Shown here piece after piece: positions 8,200-15,492 of a stretch of 17,878 nt of DNA. The notes beneath the pieces are model-generated. The model worked only from the letters and a program-made list of their open reading frames with translations, did no database searches and was not told the DNA's origin. Source of the DNA: JALOOE01 sp964423545 (lineage in GTDB: Bacteria; Chloroflexota; Anaerolineae; CG2-30-64-16); assembly GCA_964423545.1 (NCBI GenBank), contig CAYRFV010000096.1:1-17878 (forward strand), given 5' to 3'. The translations under genes and the position numbers were made by a program. How positions within the stretch are numbered: the stretch's first letter is position 1; each line of letters opens with the position of its first letter.

Positions 8200-8781
8200 A
8201 TGCGCATCATTGACGCAGCAGCTTCTGGGATCGGCTTGATCGTGTTGTCGCCGCTCTTCCTGCTGATTGCGCTGGCGATCAAGCTGACCTCGCCTGGGCC
8301 GGTCTTCTATCGGTCCATGCGGGTCGGCAGGAACGGCGCACCGTTCCGAATCTACAAGTTCCGCAGCATGGTCAGCGATGCCGACAAGCGGGGGCCCGGC
8401 ATCACAGCGGCAGGTGATCCGCGGATCACGCCGGTCGGCCGGCTTCTGCGCCGCACCAAGCTGGATGAGTTGCCCCAACTCATCAACGTCCTCAAGGGCG
8501 AGATGAGCCTGGTCGGACCCCGTCCCGAGGACCCCCGGTATGTGGCGCTCTATACCGATGAGCAGCGCCAGGTGCTGCGCGTGCGCCCCGGCATCACCAG
8601 CGCCGCCTCGTTGGCTTATCGTCATGAAGAGCAGATCCTGTCCGGCGTCGACTGGGAAACGCAGTATCGGCAGCAGGTGATGCCTGCCAAGCTGGCCCTC
8701 GACCTGGAATACCTGTCGCGCCGAACCGTCGCATCCGACCTGGCGCTGATCTGGCGCACGGTGACCGCGCTCTTCCGGTAG
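8200..8781 (+). CDS. Small monotopic phosphoglycosyltransferase (PglC-type bacterial sugar transferase)
   Basis: The protein has 193 residues, the size of the minimal PglC-type enzymes. The single N-terminal hydrophobic segment has the Ser17-Pro18 break (VLSPLFLLIALAIKL) that makes a re-entrant membrane helix in this family, then TSPGPVFYRSMRVG. The catalytic region IYKFRSM is followed by TKLDELPQLINVLKGEMSLV, with the Asp89-Glu90 dyad and GPRPE. By family knowledge, it transfers a sugar-1-phosphate from a UDP-sugar to undecaprenyl phosphate, the committed first step of the glycan. Its position between a PglE-like aminotransferase and a PglF-like dehydratase suggests the substrate is a UDP-diacetamido-trideoxyhexose or a related sugar; that is inference. 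The ATG at 8200 has AGGA at 8192-8195, overlapping the preceding stop codon. Confidence 0.93.
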   Translation: MRIIDAAASGIGLIVLSPLFLLIALAIKLTSPGPVFYRSMRVGRNGAPFRIYKFRSMVSDADKRGPGITAAGDPRITPVGRLLRRTKLDELPQLINVLKGEMSLVGPRPEDPRYVALYTDEQRQVLRVRPGITSAASLAYRHEEQILSGVDWETQYRQQVMPAKLALDLEYLSRRTVASDLALIWRTVTALFR

Positions 8782-8803
8782 GCCGATCACGAGCTATCCG
8801 CCC

Positions 8804-10711
8804 ATGATGAGAATACATAACCGCCACCTGTTTCTTCTCGATTGCATTCTGCTCATCCTGGCCGCGTATCTCAGCTTCGTGCTGCGCCTGGATACGGTGG
8901 CGCTTGGGCTGGCTTGGCCGGGATTCCTGCTGTTTGTCTGCATCGCCGTGGTCATCACGCCGCTGACCCTGTGGCGCGCCGGCATCTACTCGCGGTACTG
9001 GCGCTATGCCTCCGTCGAGGAGCTGCTTCTGTTAGCCGGCTCGCTCACGATCGGCGTGGTGCTGACGGGGGCGCTGAGCTGGGCGGTCGTCATCTTGGTG
9101 CCCGGCGCTCCGAATGTCCCTCGCTCGATCCCTTTCATCTATCTCCTGCTGGCCCTGTCAGCCACTGCGGGGCCACGCCTGCTGCTGCGCTTGTCGGCGC
9201 GTTCTACGATCAGCCTGCGAAGCGAAAAACCGGGCCACAGCCAGGCGCAGCCCGTGCTGATCATGGGCGCCGGCGCCGCAGGCGCGATGATCGTGCGCGA
9301 ACTGAAGAGCAATCCCCACCTGGGACTGGAGCCGGTGGGATTCCTGGACGACGACCTGGGCAAACACGATGTGCGCATCCACGGCATCCCCGTCTTGGGC
9401 GATCGCAACGATATCCCGGAGATGGTCGCAGCTCACAAAGCCAAGCTGGTCATCATCGCCATGCCCACGACATCCGGCAAGACCCTCCGCGAGATCGTAG
9501 CGATCTGCAGCCAGGCGGGAGCGGAGACGCGCATCGTTCCGGGCCTGTACGAGCTGCTCGGCGGCACGGTCAGCGTTCGGCAGCTCCGCGAAGTGCAGAT
9601 CGAGGATCTGTTGCGCCGCGCGCCGGTTCAGATCGACGTGACGCAGGTGGCGGCGCTCGTACACGGCAAACGCGTATTGGTCACGGGCGCCGGGGGATCG
9701 ATCGGTTCGGAGTTGTGTCGCCAGATCGTGCGTCTGGGGCCGGCCGATTTGATGATGGTGGGGCACGGCGAGAACAGCATCTTCGATATCCACAACGAGT
9801 TGAAGGCTGCTGTCCTGAAAGTCAAGGAGGGCCCGTCCGCCGTTCACTTTGATCCTGCCAGACTGCATCCCATCATTGCCGACGTTCGCGACGCCGATCG
9901 GCTATCGGCGCTGTTCGCGGCATACCAGCCGGAGGTCGTGTTCCATGCGGCTGCCCACAAGCATGTGCCGCTGATGGAAGCCAACGAGGTCGAGGCGATC
10001 ACCAACAATGTCATGGGGACGCGCAATCTCGTCAGGGCTGCGATGCAGGGCGCTGTGACGCATTTTGTGCTGATTTCGACCGATAAGGCCGTCAACCCGG
10101 TCAGCGTCATGGGCGCCACCAAGCGCATCGCAGAACTGATCGTGCAGCAGGCGGCGCGACAGACCGGCCGGGTGTTTGTGGCAGTGCGCTTCGGCAACGT
10201 GCTGGGCAGCCGGGGGAGCGTCATCCCGTTCTTTCGCAAGCAGATCGCCGCCGGCGGGCCGGTCACCGTCACGCATCCGGAGATGCGCCGCTTCTTCATG
10301 ACTATCCCCGAAGCAGTGCAGCTCGTGATGCAGGCTGCGGCCATCGGCAGTGGGGGCGAGGTGTTCGTGCTCGATATGGGTGATCCGGTCTACATCAAGG
10401 ACCTGGCCCAGGATCTGATCCGTCTCTCCGGACTGCAACCCGGTCACGATATCGACGTGGTGTTCACCGGTCTGCGGCCCGGAGAGAAGCTCTATGAGGA
10501 GATCTTTTCGGATCGCGAGGCGTACAACCGCACGCTGCATCAGAAGATCTTCGTCTCGCAGAACGGGCGTGGCCCCGAAGAGGGTCCGACAAGCTGCCTG
10601 GACGTTGCGGTGGATGAGCTCATCTGCGCTGCGCAGCGCGGCGACGGACGCGAGGTGCGCCGTCTGCTGCGTGTCGTGGTGCCGGAATACCGGGCAGAAA
10701 CGGTCAGATGA
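8804..10711 (+). CDS. Membrane-bound UDP-sugar 4,6-dehydratase (PglF/FlaA1/WbpM type)
   Basis: The protein has 635 residues with the full three-part architecture. Four N-terminal membrane helices occupy about 1-130 (LDCILLILAAYLSFVLRL and following). A CoA-binding-like Rossmann domain spans about 145-270 and opens with VLIMGAGAAGAMIVRELK. The catalytic short-chain dehydrogenase domain follows from about 290. Its NAD motif is VTGAGGSIGSE with G295, G298 and G301. The active site reads STDKAVNPVSVMGATK, with T426, D427 and K428, Met436 in place of the usual Tyr, and K440; this Met is characteristic of the PglF/WbpM/CapD group. It should make the UDP-4-keto-6-deoxy-sugar, most often from UDP-GlcNAc, that feeds the aminotransferase. 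Its last codon overlaps the next start (ATGA). The ATG at 8804 is directly followed by a second ATG, so the start could be one codon later. Confidence 0.94.
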   Translation: MMRIHNRHLFLLDCILLILAAYLSFVLRLDTVALGLAWPGFLLFVCIAVVITPLTLWRAGIYSRYWRYASVEELLLLAGSLTIGVVLTGALSWAVVILVPGAPNVPRSIPFIYLLLALSATAGPRLLLRLSARSTISLRSEKPGHSQAQPVLIMGAGAAGAMIVRELKSNPHLGLEPVGFLDDDLGKHDVRIHGIPVLGDRNDIPEMVAAHKAKLVIIAMPTTSGKTLREIVAICSQAGAETRIVPGLYELLGGTVSVRQLREVQIEDLLRRAPVQIDVTQVAALVHGKRVLVTGAGGSIGSELCRQIVRLGPADLMMVGHGENSIFDIHNELKAAVLKVKEGPSAVHFDPARLHPIIADVRDADRLSALFAAYQPEVVFHAAAHKHVPLMEANEVEAITNNVMGTRNLVRAAMQGAVTHFVLISTDKAVNPVSVMGATKRIAELIVQQAARQTGRVFVAVRFGNVLGSRGSVIPFFRKQIAAGGPVTVTHPEMRRFFMTIPEAVQLVMQAAAIGSGGEVFVLDMGDPVYIKDLAQDLIRLSGLQPGHDIDVVFTGLRPGEKLYEEIFSDREAYNRTLHQKIFVSQNGRGPEEGPTSCLDVAVDELICAAQRGDGREVRRLLRVVVPEYRAETVR

Positions 10712-11898
10712 ACCGAGATGCGACGGGCTCGCGGCCTTCTGGTGGAGCTAACGGCTGCTTCCAGGGGGCCGTTGCATTGCTGCATGCCCTGGCGTCGGCG
10801 GGACCGGACGCCTTGCGGGCATGGCTTGCCGAACATCGCCTGGATGCCGATGCCGTCGCCTGGCTCCACCGCCAGGGCCTGGCCCCGTATGCCCATCACC
10901 GGCTGCGCGAGACCGGACTGGCGGATCTTCTGCCGGCCGAGGCGCGCGATGATCTCCGCAAGGCTTATTACCGCAGCGCAGCCGACGCAGCGCTCCTTGA
11001 CGGAGAGCTGCGAAGGGTCTTGGGCGCGCTCAGTGCGACAGGCATTCGGCCGGTGCTTTTCAAAGGGGCCGCCCTGGCGCACACCGCCTACGACAGATCG
11101 GCGCTCCGGCCCATGGGCGACCTGGATCTGTGGCTCACCGATGAAGAGATGGCGCGTGCTCCGGCCGTTCTGGAGCCGCTGGGCTATGCTCAGCATACCA
11201 AGGGAACCCGACCGGTGGCGTTGCAGGCGCAGCGCCGCGGTGAAGTCCAGCTGGTTGGTGGTGATCCCGGCAGCGGGTTAGTCGAATTGCACTGGGGCGT
11301 CTTCGCCGGCGAATGGCTGGAACGCGCCGCGGCCGTCGATGAGGCGCCGATCCGGGCTCGCTGTCTGGAGATCGACGTGCTCGGACTTCCGGCGCGCACC
11401 CTGGCCCCGGAGGATGCCGTGATCCAGCTTGCAGCGCACCTGGCGGTCAACCACCAGTTCGCCCATCCGTGGCTGCGCGGGCTGCTGGATATCGTCATGG
11501 TGGCCCGCTGGCGAGGAGTCGATTGGGACGCCGTGGCGGCGCGCGCCCGCGAATGGCGGCTTGCCACCGTGGTTTGGCTGACGGAGAGCTTCGTCAACGA
11601 GTTGTTCGGGCTGAGCGAAGCCCTCGCATCGTCGGCGCACCTGAAGCCTTCGCGGCCGCGGCGCTGGGCGCTGGGCCTCCTGGTGAGCACGCGCTCCCTG
11701 CGAGAGATGCGCAACTCGACGCGCGGACCACAGCGGCTCGTATTGCAGCTGCTTCTGGTGGATCGGCCCCGCGATGTGGCGCGGTTGCTGTGGCGGGCGC
11801 TGTGGCCGGAGGATAGTTGGCTGGCGGTGCGATACGGACGGCACGATGTGCCCACTCGTTGCCGTCACTTGCTCGGCGCATTGCAGGGGAAGGTGTGA
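10708..11898 (+). CDS. Uncharacterised nucleotidyltransferase family protein (PF14907-like)
   Basis: The protein has 396 residues. The region about 112-145 has the polymerase-beta-like nucleotidyltransferase pattern: PVLFKGAALAHTAYDR with K119, then RPMGDLDLWLTDEE with the acidic pair D138 and D140. Downstream, LVELHWGVF and AVIQLAAHLAVNHQF fit the C-terminal helical part of this family (the NTP_transf_5 group). No membrane segment is evident, so it should be cytoplasmic. Both ends overlap neighbours by four bases (ATGA with the dehydratase, GTGA with the Wzy-like gene), so it is made together with them. The family occurs in polysaccharide loci, but its substrate is not known to me; transfer of a nucleotide or phosphate-containing group to a sugar or protein is possible. 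The family call rests on motifs, and no function should be assumed. Confidence 0.8.
   Translation: MNRDATGSRPSGGANGCFQGAVALLHALASAGPDALRAWLAEHRLDADAVAWLHRQGLAPYAHHRLRETGLADLLPAEARDDLRKAYYRSAADAALLDGELRRVLGALSATGIRPVLFKGAALAHTAYDRSALRPMGDLDLWLTDEEMARAPAVLEPLGYAQHTKGTRPVALQAQRRGEVQLVGGDPGSGLVELHWGVFAGEWLERAAAVDEAPIRARCLEIDVLGLPARTLAPEDAVIQLAAHLAVNHQFAHPWLRGLLDIVMVARWRGVDWDAVAARAREWRLATVVWLTESFVNELFGLSEALASSAHLKPSRPRRWALGLLVSTRSLREMRNSTRGPQRLVLQLLLVDRPRDVARLLWRALWPEDSWLAVRYGRHDVPTRCRHLLGALQGKV
11885..11891 (+). promoter_or_regulatory. Ribosome binding site deciding a GTG start
   Basis: AGGGGAA ends three bases before the GTG at 11895, whose first bases overlap the stop of the upstream gene. A longer reading from the ATG at 11817 would overlap that gene by 82 bases and add a charged, non-family N-terminus, so the GTG is preferred. 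Confidence 0.6.
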
Positions 11899-13169
11899 GC
11901 AACCTGGCGATCGCCCGCCGGCTGGCAAGCTGCGAGCTGTGGGCGGTGGGCTTGGCTGTGATTGCCGGCGTCGCCAGTGAACGCCTGCTGATCCCTGGAC
12001 TGGCGGTCGCTGCTGTATTCTGGCCGCTTCGCTGGCTGGCTTATCGGCGGCTGAGCGTGCGCACAGCAGGCGATTGGGCGATCGGCGGGCTGATGCTGAT
12101 GATTCCCGTGACACTCTGGGTCACGGCGCTGCCCGAATCCACGCGATCACAGATCCTTCGTCTCCTGATGGGCGTCGCGCTCTTCTACGCGGCGGTGAAC
12201 TCGGCCGATCGGCGCAGCCAACTGGGCTGGCTGCGGATCAGCCTGACGGTTGTTGCCCTGGGGCTGGCCCTGGCTGCCCCCTTCACCACCGCCACACTGC
12301 CCAGTAGGTTCGGCTTCCTTTCGCGAGGCATGGCGCGCCTTCCCAGCCTGCTTTCCGAAGCGGTCAATCCGAACGTGATGGCCGGCATTTTGGTCGTCCT
12401 GGCGCCGTTGGCCATTGGCGCACTGCTCTTCTCGTGGAGGCGCCTCGGCCGGCTCGAACTGGCGCTGATGGCGGCGGCGGCGCTTGTGTCGCTGTCCGTA
12501 CTCCCTTTCACCGGGTCACGCAGTGCCCTGATCAGCATCGCCGTCGCTCTGCTGCTCCTGGTTGCTCTGCGCTGGCGCTGGGGTTGGGTTGTCATCCCAC
12601 TGAGTGCGACAATCAGTGGGATGATCGCCTGGCGTGCAGGCGCAGAGCGGGTTTCGGCGCTGTTCAGCAGCGGTTCAGCGGTCGGCGGGCTGAGCGGCAG
12701 GCCGGAAGTCTGGTCGCGCGCCCTCTACATGATACAGGACTTCCCGTTCACCGGAGTCGGGATGGGGTTGTTCAAGCAGGTCACCGACCTGCTCTATCCT
12801 TTCTTCCGAATCAGCCCCGATGCCGATGTGGCGCATGCCCACAATCTGGCCTTGCAAGTTGCGGTCGACCTGGGGTTGCCCGGCCTGATCGCCTGGCTGG
12901 CGCTGTTCGGACTGGCCTCCGCCGGCGCATGGCAGGTCTACCGCCGCGGCCGGATGCTTGGCGACGCTTGGTGGTCCGGTCTCGGCGCAGGCCTCTTGGC
13001 GAGCCAGGCGGCGCTCGCAGTCCACGGGTTGACCGACGCAGTCACATGGGGCACGCGCCCCGCAATGCTTGTCTGGGCCGTATGGGGACTGGCGATGGCC
13101 GCATGGACGGTTCAGGGCGCAGGCGAGCGCGAGCATTTGGTATCATGGCATACTGCGCGACCGACTTGA
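11895..13169 (+). CDS. Second O-antigen ligase/polymerase-like membrane protein (Wzy_C type)
   Basis: From the GTG at 11895 the protein has 424 residues and about ten to eleven hydrophobic segments. Family landmarks are SEAVNPNVMAGILVVLAPLA (residues about 154-173), FTGSRSALISIAVALLLLV (about 206-224), the Wzy_C loop RPEVWSRALYMIQDFPFTGV with GMGLF, and VAHAHNLALQVAVDLGLPG with His314 and His316. It should act on the outer face of the membrane, either polymerising lipid-linked glycan or attaching it to an acceptor. It differs from the protein at 1319-2794 (its loop has AHAHN where that one has MHNGY), so the two are probably divergent family members with different jobs. Translation is coupled to the nucleotidyltransferase gene by a GTGA overlap. 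A perfect 12-bp inverted repeat lies inside the coding sequence at 12592-12624. It is the last gene of the glycan locus. Confidence 0.88.
   Translation: MSNLAIARRLASCELWAVGLAVIAGVASERLLIPGLAVAAVFWPLRWLAYRRLSVRTAGDWAIGGLMLMIPVTLWVTALPESTRSQILRLLMGVALFYAAVNSADRRSQLGWLRISLTVVALGLALAAPFTTATLPSRFGFLSRGMARLPSLLSEAVNPNVMAGILVVLAPLAIGALLFSWRRLGRLELALMAAAALVSLSVLPFTGSRSALISIAVALLLLVALRWRWGWVVIPLSATISGMIAWRAGAERVSALFSSGSAVGGLSGRPEVWSRALYMIQDFPFTGVGMGLFKQVTDLLYPFFRISPDADVAHAHNLALQVAVDLGLPGLIAWLALFGLASAGAWQVYRRGRMLGDAWWSGLGAGLLASQAALAVHGLTDAVTWGTRPAMLVWAVWGLAMAAWTVQGAGEREHLVSWHTARPT
12592..12624. repeat. Perfect 12-bp inverted repeat inside the Wzy-like gene
   Basis: TCATCCCACTGA (12592-12603) and TCAGTGGGATGA (12613-12624) are exact reverse complements, separated by nine bases. 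In RNA they would form a stable hairpin, and a flanking G-T pair (12591/12625) could extend it by one wobble pair. It sits in codons for a membrane segment (IPLSATISGMIAW). No T-run follows. Confidence 0.85.
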
Positions 13170-13172
13170 GAC

Positions 13173-13181
13173 TGATACAAT
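13173..13181 (+). promoter_or_regulatory. Candidate extended -10 promoter for lipA
   Basis: TGATACAAT matches the extended -10 form (TG, one base, then TATAAT with one mismatch). It lies just after the stop of the glycan locus and 42 bases before the lipA ATG. No good -35 box is seen at 16-18 bases upstream, which an extended -10 can tolerate. This is a weak, pattern-only call. Confidence 0.3.
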
Positions 13182-13223
13182 CTCATCGTTGGAATCACTG
13201 ACCCAGAGGATCGTATTTGAGCA

Positions 13224-14192
13224 ATGCAGGCCAACATCACCATTGATCCGCCTCCGGTGGAACCCCAATCCGCGGCCAAGGTGCGGCGGGCGCGCTTGCA
13301 CGATGAACAGCTGACTCCGGGCCGTAAGCCGGAGTGGCTCAGAATCAAGTTGAGCCAGAACGAGGAGTACTGGCGGCTGAAGTCGCTGATGCGCGAACAG
13401 ACGCTGCACACGGTCTGCGAAGAGGCTTTCTGCCCGAACCTGGGCGAGTGCTGGAGTCGAGGCACGGCAACGTTTCTGCTGATGGGCGACATCTGCACGC
13501 GTTCCTGCAAGTTCTGCAATGTGAAATCAGGGAAGCCGCTGCCGCTGGACGAGGAGGAGCCGCATCGAGTCGCGGCATCGGTGCGACAGATGGGGTTGCG
13601 CCACGTGGTGTTGACCAGTGTGGATCGCGATGATCAGCCCGATGGCGGGGCGCATATCTTCGCTCACGCCATCGCCGAGATTCGGACGCTCCAACCCGGC
13701 TGCACCATCGAGGTGCTCATTCCAGATTTCCGAGCCGATCCTGGTGCGCTCAAGCTGGTGATGGATGCGCGCCCCGAAATCCTCAATCACAATACGGAGA
13801 CGGTGCCGCGACTCTCCCGCTGGGTGCGTCCCCAGGCCAGGCCGGATCGCAGCCTCGCAGTGCTGCGCATGGCGAAGGAGATGAGTCCCTCCGGCTTAAC
13901 GAAGTCCGGCCTGATGGTTGGCCTGGGTGAAACATGGGACGAGGTCCTGCAGGTCATGGATGCGCTGCGCAGGGTCGATGTTGACATCCTGACTGTCGGC
14001 CAGTACCTCCAGCCGAGCAAGAATCACCTGCCCGTCCAGCGCTACTACCATCCCGATGAATTCGTGGAGCTTGCCCGTGAGGGACGACAGCGCGGCTTCA
14101 AGTGGGTGGAGTCGGCGCCGCTGGTGCGCTCATCGTACCACGCGGATGGACAGGCGCGGATCATACCCGAACGCATGAGTCAGAGCGAATGA
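13224..14192 (+). CDS. lipA: Lipoyl synthase
   Basis: The protein has 322 residues, normal for LipA. Both iron-sulfur cluster motifs are intact: C65-x4-C70-x5-C76 (CEEAFCPNLGEC) for the auxiliary cluster, and C91-x3-C95-x2-C98 (CTRSCKFC) for the radical S-adenosylmethionine cluster. Other family marks are VLTSVDRDDQPDGGA, NHNTETVPRL, SGLMVGLGETWDEV, TVGQYLQPSKNHLPV and the C-terminal RSSYHA, whose Ser ligates the auxiliary cluster. It inserts two sulfur atoms into protein-bound octanoyl groups to form the lipoyl cofactor of 2-oxoacid dehydrogenases and the glycine cleavage system. No lipB or lipoate ligase gene is in the window. The ATG at 13224 has only a distant GAGGA (13206-13210), so the start is less certain than the identity. 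It is probably transcribed separately from the glycan locus. Confidence 0.97.
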   Translation: MQANITIDPPPVEPQSAAKVRRARLHDEQLTPGRKPEWLRIKLSQNEEYWRLKSLMREQTLHTVCEEAFCPNLGECWSRGTATFLLMGDICTRSCKFCNVKSGKPLPLDEEEPHRVAASVRQMGLRHVVLTSVDRDDQPDGGAHIFAHAIAEIRTLQPGCTIEVLIPDFRADPGALKLVMDARPEILNHNTETVPRLSRWVRPQARPDRSLAVLRMAKEMSPSGLTKSGLMVGLGETWDEVLQVMDALRRVDVDILTVGQYLQPSKNHLPVQRYYHPDEFVELAREGRQRGFKWVESAPLVRSSYHADGQARIIPERMSQSE

Positions 14193-14208
14193 CACCTCCC
14201 TCTAACCT

Positions 14209-14225
14209 GTAGGAACCCTTCCTAC
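14209..14225. terminator. Hairpin between lipA and the DUF1786 gene
   Basis: GTAGGAA (14209-14215) and TTCCTAC (14219-14225) are exact reverse complements around a three-base loop. It lies 17 bases after the lipA stop and 22 bases before the next ATG. There is no following T-run, so it is not a classical Rho-independent terminator. It could be an RNA-stability hairpin, a weak terminator or a protein-binding site. Confidence 0.35.
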
Positions 14226-14247
14226 TCGTCACATCGAGCACATACAG

Positions 14248-15375
14248 ATGCAGATTCTTACGGTTGATGTCGGGACCGGCACACAGGACATCCTGCTGTT
14301 CGACAGTGCACGGGCGCCCGAGAATTGCCTGAAGCTCGTGATGCCTTCACCCACGCTCTTGATCGGCGGGGAGATTCGGCGCGCGACCGCAGCAGGACGG
14401 CCGTTGCTGATTCGAGGCGTCGTGATGGGCGGCGGCCCGGTCTCCTGGGCGGTCGAGGCGCACCGCCGCGCCGGCCTGCGCGTGCTGGCCACCCCCGGCG
14501 CGGCGGCAACTCTCAACGATGATCTGGATTATGTGCAGCGCGAGCTCGGGGTTGATCTGATTGCAGATGAGGATGCGCAGCGGTTGGCGACAAACGGCGA
14601 CTACGCCAGCATCGAGTTTCGCGACTTCAGCTATGATGCGATCCGGGCCGCGTTTGGCGCATTTGGCTTCGACCTGCGGCCGGACGCCCTGGCGCTGGCA
14701 GTATTCGACCACGGCGCTGCGCCGCCCGACGTCAGCGACAGGCAGTTCCGCATGGATTACCTGGGCGAGCGTTTGCGCCGCGACCGACGGCTCAGCACCT
14801 TTGCCTTCAAGGCTGCCGACACGCCGCCCTCCATGACCCGTTTGGCCGCGCTGGCGACCACCGCGGTCCAACAGGCCGGCGTGCCGGTCGTTGTCATGGA
14901 TACGGCGCCGGCAGCCGTGCTGGGCGCGCTAGAGGACCCGGCGGTCGCCGCGCATCCCGATGCCGTGGTCGTCAACGTGGGCAATTTCCACACCCTGGCC
15001 TTTCAGTTCCGGGATGCGGCTTTCGTCCGGTTGTTTGAGCACCACACCGGCTTGCTGACACCATCGAGCCTCGCCGCGTGGCTGCAAACCCTGGCCGCGG
15101 GCGAGATCAGCCATGCCGCCGTCTTCGCTGACCACGGGCATGGCGCCCTGGCGCTGGATGGCCAGGCTGTGCCACTGGAGTTTGTGGCGGTAGTCGGCCC
15201 GCGGCAGGCGATGCTGAAGAACGCCGGGCTGCCCATCCATTGCGCGGCGCCGCATGGCGACCAGATGCTGACGGGCTGCTTCGGCTTGCTGCGCGCGGGT
15301 GCGGATGTGGAGCCGGAATGGCGCGAGCCGATTGTCGAGGCATTGGCCGGTCGCACGGATCACAGCTTGTGGTAA
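14248..15375 (+). CDS. DUF1786 family protein, ASKHA-like, function unknown
   Basis: The protein has 375 residues. It begins ILTVDVGTGTQDILLFD, with D7-V-G9-T10-G11-T12-Q13-D14 resembling the phosphate-1 motif of ASKHA (sugar kinase/actin-like) ATPases. VVVNVGNFHTLAFQFRD (about residues 241-257) resembles the matching second phosphate motif. LFEHHTGLL and VFADHGHGAL are further stretches I associate with DUF1786. Members are often labelled as putative pyruvate formate-lyase activating enzyme, but this protein has no CxxxCxxC radical-SAM motif and only a few scattered cysteines, so that name is not supported. No membrane segment or signal peptide is seen. It follows lipA after a 55-base gap containing a small hairpin. 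The substrate is unknown; ATP-dependent phosphorylation or activation of something is a possible but unproven role. Confidence 0.8.
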   Translation: MQILTVDVGTGTQDILLFDSARAPENCLKLVMPSPTLLIGGEIRRATAAGRPLLIRGVVMGGGPVSWAVEAHRRAGLRVLATPGAAATLNDDLDYVQRELGVDLIADEDAQRLATNGDYASIEFRDFSYDAIRAAFGAFGFDLRPDALALAVFDHGAAPPDVSDRQFRMDYLGERLRRDRRLSTFAFKAADTPPSMTRLAALATTAVQQAGVPVVVMDTAPAAVLGALEDPAVAAHPDAVVVNVGNFHTLAFQFRDAAFVRLFEHHTGLLTPSSLAAWLQTLAAGEISHAAVFADHGHGALALDGQAVPLEFVAVVGPRQAMLKNAGLPIHCAAPHGDQMLTGCFGLLRAGADVEPEWREPIVEALAGRTDHSLW

Positions 15376-15457
15376 GCGAACGGACGACACGGCGCCGCTG
15401 AGTCTGCGCGACCGGGTCGCTCGACGGATCGTTCCTTCTCACGCACTACGTCTCTTG

Positions 15458-15469
15458 TGAGATATCTCA
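15458..15469. promoter_or_regulatory. 12-bp perfect palindrome upstream of the first flavin reductase
   Basis: TGAGATATCTCA is its own reverse complement and lies 23 bases before the ATG at 15493, in the 117-base gap between genes. Such a short AT-richer palindrome in GC-rich DNA is a reasonable candidate operator. No convincing -35/-10 pair could be placed around it. Confidence 0.3.
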
Positions 15470-15482
15470 TCCATACTCATCC

Positions 15483-15488
15483 GGAGGA
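15483..15488 (+). promoter_or_regulatory. Ribosome binding site deciding the start of the first flavin reductase
   Basis: GGAGGA ends four bases before the ATG at 15493. It rules out the longer reading from the GTG at 15457, which would add twelve residues outside the domain and has no site. Confidence 0.75.
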
Positions 15489-15492
15489 TTCC

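Noticed and set aside
6991..8790. Long open frame of about 599 residues on the - strand
   Set aside because: It is exactly opposite the well-supported aminotransferase and phosphoglycosyltransferase genes. Its translation is rich in His, Arg, Asp and Gln with no domain pattern, as expected for the antisense of GC-rich coding DNA.
14248..15375. Pyruvate formate-lyase activating enzyme
   Set aside because: The radical-SAM CxxxCxxC motif is absent, so the name often attached to DUF1786 is not supported.
15455..15477. TTGTGA and CATACT as a -35/-10 promoter pair for the first flavin reductase
   Set aside because: The spacing between them is 11 bases, too short for a standard promoter.
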